Origin: Cylicocyclus nassatus
Lineage: Eukaryota > Nematoda > Chromadorea > Rhabditida > Strongylidae
Direction of reading: 5' to 3'
Assembly: GCA_958299035.1 (NCBI GenBank)
Contig: CATQJL010000223.1
Span: forward strand, 67,016,371 to 67,080,370
DNA length: 64,000 nt
Part shown: in pieces, positions 55,386 through 64,000 of the stretch
How positions within the stretch are numbered: position 1 is the stretch's first letter
How the letters are laid out: every line of letters begins with the position of its first letter
The notes under the pieces: model-generated
The model's database searches: none
Seen by the model: only the letters and a program-made list of their open reading frames with translations
What the model was told of the DNA's origin: nothing
Translations under genes and position numbers: made by a program

Positions 55386-58255
55386 CGCACTTTTCAGTAG
55401 CTTTTTTTCTATTTTCGAATGCACATTTGTAGACGATCTTGGATCCATGAATAGTGTAATCACATCCAAAGAGAAAGGTCAATGCCCGATCACGAAAACA
55501 ACTTGTGAAACAATCACACCACTTCTTCTTCCTCGTATATCTGATCAGCTGAAACCTAGTATTTCAAGCAAGGAAATAACTCTTTACGCTACAAGAACAC
55601 AAAAAAGCTTATTCAAACAAATTATTTGGCCAGTTTTTTTTTTACCAAACTCGTGGTAAAGGCATTCTTTAATCTACATAATTTTCCTTGACTCAAAACA
55701 TTTGATCTGCATCAACTAATCACTAACACAATGACGACAGTGTGACCCACATGATGGGTCATGGCTTGAATTTTGTTAAAATGAGTACAACCTTGAAATA
55801 TCAGCTTGGGCCGAAAGTTCGTTCGCACTATTTTCAAAAATTATAACTTCTGGTTTTTTCAACCGATTTGCGTGTTCTCATTTTTCTCTGAAAGCAAGTC
55901 ATTCTCTTTATAGCGGTATTTTAGTAACGTTCTACTGGGCCTACACTGCGCAGATAGAGGCGGTAGAAAAAATTACTCAAATTTTGCATTTTCTGTGTAG
56001 GGTCATAAAAAATCTGAAACTTACAATAAAATTCGGAGCAGTCAGTATTATAGGTTCTTTCACCAGCTCTTTCTAACAGTGCAAAGTTTGTGCCGACTGA
56101 GTCGTTATGAAAAGTAATGATTTTCCTGAAAAATGCCAAAATAAATCAAATTCACCTTTTGTATTGCTTGCTCGAAAATCATAACTTTTCATAGAGACCC
56201 TCAATCAGCACAAACTTTGCACAGTTAGGAATAGCTGGTGAAAAAACCTATAATACTGACTGCTCCGATTTTTGCTATAAGTTTCAGATTTTTTATGACC
56301 CTAAACAGAAAATGCAAATTTTGAGTAATTTTTTCTACCGCCTCTATCTGTGCAGTGTATGCCAAGTAGAATGTCTCTCTAATATTGCTATGAAGAAAAT
56401 GACTTGCTCTTTCAGATAAAAACGAAAATAAGCAAATCGTTAAAAAAACAAGAAGTCATGAATTTTTTGATAACGAATTTTCGGTCCAACCTAATACATT
56501 CGCTTTACGGGCTCTCTTACTCATTCAGCCTAGAGATTATTTTCGCGTTTCTTGGTAATTTCTGAGGATTGCTGCACTTATAATGTAGATTCCGATTTGC
56601 TTGCTTATATGGAAAAAAATTCCGACTTAGTCGTGAAAGGCATTGTCCAAAAGGCAGACAACTAAAAATGCGCGTTGCCGTCAACGTACTAATTTTATTG
56701 ATATGGCTTTCAAACTTCTTTTCAAATCGAGAATCGAATAACTGGGAGAAAATGCACTTTAATTAATCAGTATAATATAATGCTGGTGTTGAAAAGTGGG
56801 GCTTCAAATGTAGAATGGTTGCCCTCATACCCGACCCTTGTCATATGCAAGTTTTTTAGTTCGGCTCAAGTTCTCGATGCCGTAACGAATCAACTGGGTA
56901 AGAAGAATAAAGACCGTTTACAAGTTAAGTTCGATGTAGCCTAAACGTAGAATATTTATAAACAATTTTACCTTTTTAAGGACTTTCCTCTCCATTTTCA
57001 TAAATCGGGGTTTGAGGTTTTCGATGTTGTACTCACCAACACTGTAAGTTACTCACTTGAACTATGAATAGAATTGTTTGCAAAAAATGAAGGACATACC
57101 TTACATGTTTTTGCATAATTTTAAGATTGAAACCTTTACGAATTTTGAGATTTCTTCCAGCGCCTCTTGCCAGATCGCAATCGAATTTCTGAAAAAAGTT
57201 AACATGTAGACAAAAATCCGCTCTAATTTTTATTTTTGGTGTGACTCTATTTGTTTTTTTTTGGACACTAACGTATTTTGTACATGTTTATTCCCGAGAA
57301 GAAGGCGTTGAGAAGCGTGATTAAAGAATTTGAAAATTACAAAAACTATCAGTTTTCCAAAAAGCATCGAATACCAAATTAGAATAGGGTTTTCTTTTTG
57401 ACGTTTAGAAAACACTTTTGATAAGGTTCTGAGCGAGGGGTCAAATTTCCATTGTTCTCAATACTACATATAATTTATTCTCTAAATATGGGTTCTTTTA
57501 AGTGGAAATATATTATATGTCATTCCCTTACCACTTTCAGAAATAGACTGTTACGGTAATGCTTTGGTGCAGTGTTAAGAAAAGTTCTTCTATCAGCCAA
57601 CAAACTAGAGACGAAATTCAGTTGCGAGAACAACTTTGTACTTTTTGGAAATTTCATTTTAAGCTATACATCACTGATCAATACCCATACCTATCATTTT
57701 TGAATCTAATGACTGTAAAAGCTCTTACAAGAACTATTCTTGACGAAAATGGCTAGTCCTGTTAACGATTATCTAGATTTTATCAATTTCTTATTTTCAG
57801 TCTTCTCAGAATTGATTGATAAATCTATGAAGAAATGTTCAGCTGATGTACAGGATCCATCAGAAAGATTAAGCCCTAGTTACAAAGCGCATAATATGCT
57901 CTTTGAACAGAATCAAAATTTTACAATCGACATGTTGCCAAGCAACGATATTTCAAAAATAATGATATAACTTTTGCTAACAAAACTTTGAAACCAACCA
58001 GATGAGTGGGTCGATCAAGAGAATCCAGTTGTTCACTGAGGTAGACTCCTAACATTGTGTTGAAAGCATTCAATTCTGTGCCATTTGGTTTAAATTCATC
58101 GAACAATCTAAGTCTTTTTTTAGTTGTATTGCAGGTTCTCAAAGTCTTAAAATCAGCATATGTCCACGCAAAAAGTGCCTAAAATCTACTTATGATTTAA
58201 TAAGGGTAGAGTTAGATATAAAACTTACCAAAAGGCATATGAAGATGCGCAACAT
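55381..58255 (-). CDS. Secreted cysteine-module protein, member B (best preserved)
   Basis: Exons: 58255-58229 (MLRIFICLL), 58178-57999 (60 codons), 57188-57105 (W exon, NSIAIWQEALEEISKF), 57041-56972 (23 codons, VGEYNIENLKPRF) and 55548-55381 (55 codons plus TAA). Signal peptide MLRIFICLL-ALFAWTYA with likely cleavage before DFKTLRTC. The W exon to 23-codon exon junction and the following junction match in phase (donors GTAAGG, GTAAAA; acceptors CTTACAG, GTTTCAG). The last exon is basic then cysteine-rich: KKKWCDCFTSCFRD, FGCDYTIHG, YKCAFENRKK, with a final Cys. Exon 2 ends in phase 0 but the W exon needs two preceding bases, so one short exon between 57998 and 57189 is missing from the model. 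One intron (56971-55549) holds a 0.7-kb foldback transposon. Extracellular protein of unknown role; I cannot name the family. Confidence 0.7.
55799..56497. mobile_element. Mariner-like foldback in an intron of member B
   Basis: Outer arms TTGGGCCGAAAGTTCG and CGAATTTTCGGTCCAACCTAA; inner arms of about 200 bases (TCTACCGCCTCTATCTG and inverse) meet near 56130. No transposase. Relative at 62050-62612. Confidence 0.75.
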
Positions 58256-58998
58256 ACTTTTGAGTTGCTTTATGTGCTTGTGAAGGTATGCACTACGCTT
58301 TTATTTACGACTTTGTTTGACCATACTTCTTTGATCAGGCGATCCATATAGGGGCATGTAATGACACACATGTCATATTCATCAGTCATAAGTAGTAAAT
58401 GCGTGGAAGATAGCACTTTATTTGCACTAAATATTCATGGTCTGAATGCAACAGTATATCACCTGTTCTCTGAGTGGGATTTCAGCCTTTATCTTCTTTT
58501 ACACACTACTAACAAGAAAAGCCTTCAAAGCTTTTATTGCTCCATACTCACAAGGGACGGCTGTTTGGTCGAAGAGGCCTTTTGAGATGAGATGCACACC
58601 ATTTTGGGGATCGTAAAACGCCGATTTTCAATCTGTCTTCCTTATCTCAGAAGCAGTAGTTGTGGACTTTAATTGGCTTCCATAAGTACTGAAAAACGAA
58701 TGGTGCTTATCTAAGATAAATTCGGCTGTTAAAAGTTTCCTAACGCTGAAATGATGCAGCGATATGCAAGAACCTTTTCTTTACAAAGTATTTTCAAGTA
58801 ATTATCGCTGCTCCATTTAGTCGCATGAAGCCTTAAGAAATGGTGGAGACCCTGTTTGAGTCAGTGAGGCCTTGTTGAGATAGAAAATTAGTCTACCAAA
58901 TAGGTTTGAGTCTGAAGCTTGCGAGCCCGCATGATGAATTGAGGAAGAACGCGAGGGATCATAAGGGAAAGTGCATTTATACCCTTCAGTTAAACTGG

Positions 58999-59139
58999 TT
59001 GCGGCTGGAAGGCGGGCTTCGTGACCTAATTGGGTTTAGGTAGTGATCAGAGGGCACGGGAGAGGAAGAGACGCAGACTGCGCCGCGGGCACGAGCAGCC
59101 TTCCTTAATCAGGTCATAAACCCCGCCTTCCAGCCGCCA
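58999..59139. mobile_element. Foldback MITE with GCGGCTGGAAGG ends, unit B/C junction
   Basis: Arms GCGGCTGGAAGGCGGGCTTC and GCCCGCCTTCCAGCCGC-like inverse, with CTAATT/AATCAG inner continuation and CGGGCACGAGC loop. Confidence 0.75.
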
Positions 59140-59591
59140 TCCTGCATGCAGGATGAGCTTTGAAAATAGGTTTCAAATCAAAATAATAGTTTGTTAAAAA
59201 GATTAACGTGATAATGAGTGGTGACACATGTGCTTGGCACATTAAAACATTCAATGACGGCAGAATGTTCTAGAAAGAAACTTATGGGCGTTTTTATCAT
59301 CAAAATTTTCATGGTTTTTAATGACTACAAATATTGCGAAATGCTTGCTAAAATTGCTTGTTGCGCTCTAAGATAGCATTCAGAAAGGTTCTGCATCAGA
59401 TTAAGCATGAATAAGCTATTTTCCGTGGGTTTCAGTCCAAAATGCTTTGGTGTTGGTAATTCTGGTCACTCTCAGCCTTACAAATTTCCCACAAACAAAA
59501 ATCCATAACACCCTTACTAGAAGCGTCCTGCAGGTGTGGATGGATTTAAAATCAGCTTTTCAAGTTCTTTGTGTTGATATTCACTTTGTAG

Positions 59592-59785
59592 TGGTCAGCC
59601 ATTTCGACTTTGCCACCCTACTCTGTCAGCAGCAGCTTCTTGGCAGAAGTTCGACTTCGGATGGTCTATGAAGTTTTCTAGGTCTTCCTTTTATACTGAA
59701 CATAGTCCTGGACTTCAAAGTACGTGAATTCGTTGAACGAATCATCATATCAAACTCTGAGTTATCTCAGCTGCTTGCAACATAA
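59592..59785 (+). CDS. Last two exons of the unassigned plus-strand gene, unit C copy
   Basis: 59592-59663 and 59682-59785. Sequence reads HFDFATLLCQQQLLGRS, then LPFILNIVLDFKVREFVE and, after an in-frame three-base loss, ...SQLLAT before TAA. As at 28497, the apparent intron is only 18 bases, so the boundary is uncertain. Confidence 0.4.
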
Positions 59786-60113
59786 TGTATCGAAAACCAA
59801 ACGTTCCTGTTTTTGTAGTAGCTGCATGCTAAGAAATCTTCTTCGTAAATCGTGTGTTGCCAAATTTGTTCCATAGTTCTTAACCATGAGTGGTCGATAA
59901 CTATAGAAAAACTAGTAAGTCAGTGAGTAAAGGGTTAGAGCAAGCGCTTCGCTGCAGGAGCCGCGCGGTTTCCCGCTATCTGATGTTTTTTGAATTGCGC
60001 TTACGATTCTTTGTATATTAGATGTGTCCATTATTGTGGAAAAAAGGCTCAGCAATGTTGAATTTCAAATGCTTTTTATTATCAAATTTTCTGTCATAGT
60101 GATAATATAGGCT

Positions 60114-61645
60114 TTATTCATAGTTACTTTTCAGTAGCTTTTTTCTTATCTCGAATGCACATTTGTAGTAGACGATTACGGATCTACGAACAGTGTAATC
60201 ACATCCAAAGTGAACAGTCAGTGCCCGATCTCGCCAACAGTCTGTGAAACAATCATACCACTTTTTCTTTTTCGCATATTTGAGCAGCTGAAATTGCTAA
60301 TATTTTACGCAATAAAGGGAGACGCATAGAATCAAATGAGTATGAAGGGTAGAGACAGTTTTACAAAATGAAGTTCGATATAGCCTGAACGTAGCATATC
60401 TATAAGTAGCTTTACCTGAGCCCGGACTTCATTCGCCACTTTTATAAAGTGGGGTTTGAGGTTTTCGATTTTGTATTTACCAAAACTGCAAGCTGCTCAC
60501 TTAAAATATGAATAGAATCGTTTGAAAAAAATGACTGACATACATTATATGATTCTGCATAAGGTCAAAACCACGAATATTTAGATTTCTTCCAGCGCCT
60601 CTTGCCAGATTGCAATCGAATTTCTGAAATAAAAGTCAATACGTAGACAAAAATCCGCTCTGTTTTTTACTTTTGGTGTGACTCGTTTTCTTTTTTAGCA
60701 CCTTTCGTAATTTTGTACATATTTGTCTCCGAGCAGAACGCGTTGAAAAGCGTGATAAAAGAAATCAAAATGACAAGTAATTTTCAGCTCTCAAACTTTG
60801 ACTACCAAATTAGAATACGTTGTCTTTTTGGCGTTCAAAAAACACTATTGATAATGGTTTCAGCGAGGCATTAAATCTTTCAAAATTGCTCTCAATACTA
60901 CACATTTATTCGCTCGAAATATGGATTCCGAGCAATGCTGTTGAATGGAAATATACTATACATCATTTCCTTGCCACTGCTAGAAAGAGAGGGTTACTGT
61001 AATCCTTTGACAGTGTTAAGAAAAGCGCTTTTACTAGCCAACAAATTAAAGACGACAGTTGCTAGATTGACTTTGTTTTTTCAAATCCAATGACCGTTAA
61101 AGCTTCACAAAGGACTGTCCTTGATGAAAATGGCTATGTTCTGTTGGTTAGGGATTATCTAAGGCATTTCATTTTCTTCATTTTCACTCTTCTCAAAATT
61201 AACATAAATCTAGAAAGAAATGTTCAGCTGATGTACAGGATTAATCAAAAATAATAAGCCCTGAAATTTTACAAAGCGCGCAATTTGCTTTTTTGAGCAG
61301 AATAAAAATTGTGCAATTGACATGTTTCCAAGCTACGATTTTCCAAAAATAGTGCTATAACTTTTGCGAACTGAACTTTGAAACCAACTAGATGAGTGGA
61401 TAGATCAAAGAAATCCAGATGATCCCTGAGGTAGACTCCTAACATTTCGTTAAAAGCATTCAATTCTGTGCCATTTGGTTCAATTTCATCAGACGATCTA
61501 AGTCTTTCCTTAGTTGTATTGCAGCGTCTCAAAGTCTCGAAATCAGCATATGTCCACGCAAATAATGCCTAAAATCTACTTATGATTTAATAAGGGTAGA
61601 GTTAGATATAAAACTCACTAAGAGGCATATGAGGATGCGCAACAT
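60114..61645 (-). pseudogene. Secreted cysteine-module protein, member C (lost splice donor)
   Basis: Exons: 61645-61619 (MLRILICLL), 61568-61389 (60 codons; LRRCNTTKERL), W exon from 60623, 60485-60416 (23 codons, FGKYKIENLKPHF) and 60287-60114 (57 codons plus TAA; KKKWYDCFTDCWRD, FGCDYTVRR, YKCAFEIRKK). Exons 1, 2, 4 and 5 are open, but the W exon has TAA after ALEEI and its GT donor has become AT (CATATAATG where A has AATGTAATG). Unless that exon is skipped the product is truncated. The other exons look well kept, so inactivation may be recent, or an alternative splice pattern exists. Confidence 0.6.
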
Positions 61646-62049
61646 ACTTTTGTGCTCTCTATGTGCTTTCGAAGGTATTGCACTGCGTTTTAATTTACAC
61701 TTTGTTTGACCATACTTCTTTGATCAGGCGATCCATATAGGGACATGTAATGACACACATGACATATTCATCGGTCATCTAAAGTAGTAAATGCGTGGAA
61801 GATAGCACTTTATTTGCACTAAATATTCATGATCTGAATGCAACAGTATATCAGCTCTTCTCTGAGTGAGATTTCAGCCTTCATCTTCTTTTACACACTG
61901 CTAACAAGAAGAGCCTTCAAAGCTTTTATGGCTTCGTGCTAACAAGGGAAGGCTGTTTAATCGAAACGGCCTTTTGAAATGGGATGTACACCATTTTGGG
62001 GGTCGTAAAAACGCCGTTCAATCTATCTTCATTATCTCAGGAGCAGTAG

Positions 62050-62612
62050 TTGTGGTGATGCTAATGATCATCTGTTGCATAGATAGGAGCGATAGAAGAA
62101 AATTAGTCAAAATTTTAATTTTCTGTGTAGGATCATAAAAAATCGGAAACTTGCAGCAAAAATCGGAGCAGTCAGTATTGTAGGTTTTTTCACAAGCTCT
62201 TTCCAACAGTGCAAAGTTCGCGCCGATTGAGTGTCTCTATGAGAAGTTACAATTTCCCTGAAAAATGCCAAAATGAATCAAGTTCGCCTTTTTGTATTGC
62301 TTGCTTGAAAATCGTAACTTTTCATAGAGACACTCAATCGGCGCAAAGTTTGCACTGTTAGAAAGAGCTGGTAAACGAACCTACAGTACCGACTGCTCCG
62401 ATTTTTGTTGCAAGTTTCCGATTTTTTATTACCCCACACATTAAATTCGAATTTTGACTAATTTTGTTCTATCGCTCCTAAATATACAAAAGATGATCAT
62501 TATTAGCAACTAAGATGTCATTATAAAGAGCATGACTTACTCTTTCACATAAAAATAAGAACAGTTAAATCGGTTGGGAAAATCAGAAGGACAGAACTTT
62601 CGGGCCAACCTA
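62050..62612. mobile_element. Mariner-like foldback upstream of member C, left end lost
   Basis: Right end AACTTTCGGGCCAACCTAAT is intact; inner arms (GGAGCGATAGAA / TTCTATCGCTCC) pair around 62280. The left outer arm is missing. It sits at a different place from the member B copy, so the two insertions are independent. Confidence 0.7.
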
Positions 62613-62968
62613 ATATTAAAAAAAGGAAGCTCATTTAAGATAAATTCGGCTGTTAAAAGTTTCCTAAAGCTGAAATGATACAGCCATACGCAAGAACATT
62701 TTTTGTACAAAGTAACCAAGTAATTATCGCTGCTCCATTGAATCGGATGCCAATAAGTACCACAACTTCTTGCTCATAGGAGCAGTCTATAGGCGCATGA
62801 AGCCTTTGGAAATGATGGAGGCCCTGTTTGAGTCAGTGAGGCCTTGTTGAGAGAATAAATTAGTTTACCAAATAGGTTTGAGTATGAAGCTTGCGAGCCT
62901 GCATGTTGAATTGAAGAAGAACGCGAGTGATCATAAGGGAAATGCATTTGTACCCTTTGATTATACTG

Positions 62969-63110
62969 GTGTTGGCTGGAAGGCAGGGTTCGTGACCTAA
63001 TTGAGTCTAAGTAGTGATCAGAGGGCACGGGCGCGGAAGAGATGCAGATTGCGCCGCGGGCACGAGCGGCCTTCCTTAATCAGATCATAAAGCCTCCCTT
63101 CCAGCCGCCA
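62969..63110. mobile_element. Foldback MITE with GGCTGGAAGG ends, unit C/D junction
   Basis: Arms TTGGCTGGAAGGCAGGGTTC and inverse ...CCCTTCCAGCCGCC; matches the unit B/C copy. Confidence 0.7.
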
Positions 63111-63111
63111 A

Positions 63112-64000
63112 GCCAATTAAATCAATGATTAAAAAAGTGTTGGTGGTCAGTGGCATATATACTTTAGTGACATCCTGTATGCAGGATGAGCCATAAAAAA
63201 TGGGTTTCAAATCAAAGTAATAATTTGCTAAAAAGATCAACGTGATAATGAGTGATGACACATGTGCTTGGCACATTAAAGCATTCAATATCGGCAGAAT
63301 GCTCTAGAAAGAAACTTATGGGCGTTTTTATCATCAAAATTTTCATGGTTTTAAGTAACTACAAATGTTGAAAAATTCTTGCTAAAATTGCTTGTTGCGC
63401 TCTAAGATAGCATTCAAAAAGTTCGGCATCAGACTAAGCATGCATAAGATATTTTCCGTGATTTTGAGTCCAAAATGCTTAGGTGTTGATAATTCGGACT
63501 ACTCTCAGCCTTACAAATTTCCTGCAAACAAAAGTCCATGACATTCTTACTAAAAGCGCCCAGTAGATATGGGCAAATTTAAAATCAGCTTTTCAAGTCT
63601 TTGTGATGATACTCATCTGGTAGTGCTCAGCCATTTCGACTTCGCAACCCTACCTTGGCAGAAGTTCGACTTCGGATGGTCTATGAAAGTCTTCTAGGTC
63701 TTCCTTTTACACAGAACACAGTCCTGTACTTCAGAGTACGTGAATTCGCTGAAAATCGAACCATCATATCAAACACTGAGTTATCTCAGCTGCTTCCAAC
63801 ATAATTATCGAAAGCCGAACGTTCCTGTTTTTGTAGTAGCTGTATGCTAAAGAAATCTTCTGCGTAAATCGTGTCAAATGTTACCAAATTTGTTCCATAG
63901 TTCTTAACCGTGCGCGATCGATAACTATGGAAAAACTAGTGAACCAGTAATCAAAGGTGCTAGAGCAAGCGCGTTCGTTGCGGGAGCAGTGCTTTTTCCC
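63112..64000. repeat. Start of tandem unit D
   Basis: Repeats 59150-60000 including TGTGCTTGGCACATTAAA, the terminal exon of the plus-strand gene and the CpG-rich patch, and is cut by the window end. A further secreted-protein gene is therefore expected just beyond 64000. Confidence 0.85.
63698..63804 (+). pseudogene. Terminal exon of the unassigned plus-strand gene, unit D copy
   Basis: Reads LPFTQNTVLYFRVREFAEN... LSQLLPT and TAA, open in full. The exon before it (from 63624) has lost 17 bases, which breaks the phase, so the copy is likely non-functional. Confidence 0.4.

Larger units (their letters stand above)
54340..59150. repeat. Tandem unit B
   Basis: Order: CCAAGATGAAG flank, terminal exon of the plus-strand gene, CpG-rich patch, secreted gene B on the minus strand, GGCGGCTG foldback. 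Units C (59150-63111) and the start of D (63112-64000) repeat this order; unit A is 50.0-53.2 kb. Confidence 0.85.

Noticed and set aside
55447..55659. 70-codon plus-strand frame
   Set aside because: It is antisense to the last exon of secreted member B, where the minus frame has a conserved cysteine pattern and stop/poly(A) signal.
57810..57880. Extra secreted-family exon reading EHFFIDL or PVHQLNIS
   Set aside because: Both frames are partly conserved between A, B and C but neither has a usable donor, and each is stopped in at least one member. Kept only as a possible location of the missing linker exon.
61643..61770. Longer first exon for the secreted family starting MTDEY...
   Set aside because: In members A, B and C that frame meets a stop at about the same place before the donor; the ATG giving a signal peptide (MLRILICLL) is open in all members and phases correctly.
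1..64000. tRNA or rRNA genes
   Set aside because: No sequence with a convincing TPsiC arm plus cloverleaf, and no rRNA-like conserved block was seen; a covariance scan would settle it.

Overview
The window reads as nuclear DNA of a nematode, probably a rhabditid-type worm. This is an inference from gene structure: exons of 27-230 bases, many introns of only 40-110 bases, TTTTCAG-type acceptors, a possible spliced-leader acceptor just upstream of one start codon, and a repeat complement (Helitrons, mariner-like and TTAA elements, a GIY-YIG Penelope-like fragment) known from nematodes. No prokaryotic features, rRNA or tRNA were recognised. Because exons are so short, almost every long open frame in the window is accidental, and the genes below were assembled by joining exons with matching splice phase.

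Layout. (1) 0.45-2.8 kb, minus strand: a well-supported ten-exon gene of 391 codons, function not recognised, with a further coding-like frame just downstream. (2) 5.1-8.6 kb, plus strand: 3' part of a gene for an ER-luminal protein of the disulfide-isomerase family (b/b' thioredoxin folds, no CxxC seen) ending in the retention signal HEEL. (3) Two large direct repeats: block 1 (about 6.9-28.7 kb) and block 2 (about 32.3-50.4 kb) are diverged copies of one segment, separated by 3.5 kb of head-to-tail Helitron copies and a TA-flanked foldback. Block 2 starts inside an intron of the ER-protein gene, so it carries only a broken copy of that gene's last three exons. (4) 50.4-64 kb: smaller tandem units A, B, C and the start of D.

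Both blocks and each complete tandem unit carry a minus-strand gene of one multi-exon family that I could not assign. It encodes a secreted protein: a signal peptide split across exons 1 and 2, helical-looking middle exons, and a last exon with a cysteine module containing FGCDYT and CAFE, followed at once by AATAAA. Member B looks intact in all exons found; member A is frameshifted in the last exon; member C has lost a splice donor; blocks 1 and 2 keep several open exons. Fragments of a second, plus-strand gene (ending with a motif like VLDFKVREF) lie at the start of each unit, tail-to-tail with the secreted-protein gene.

Because the blocks are paralogous, many transposon insertions can be read directly against an empty site in the other copy, giving target-site duplications for TTAA, TAA/TTA, TA, about 8 bp and about 11 bp classes, a 13-bp one for the Penelope-like fragment, and A|T insertion for Helitrons. 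Most of the DNA between exons is such mobile DNA.
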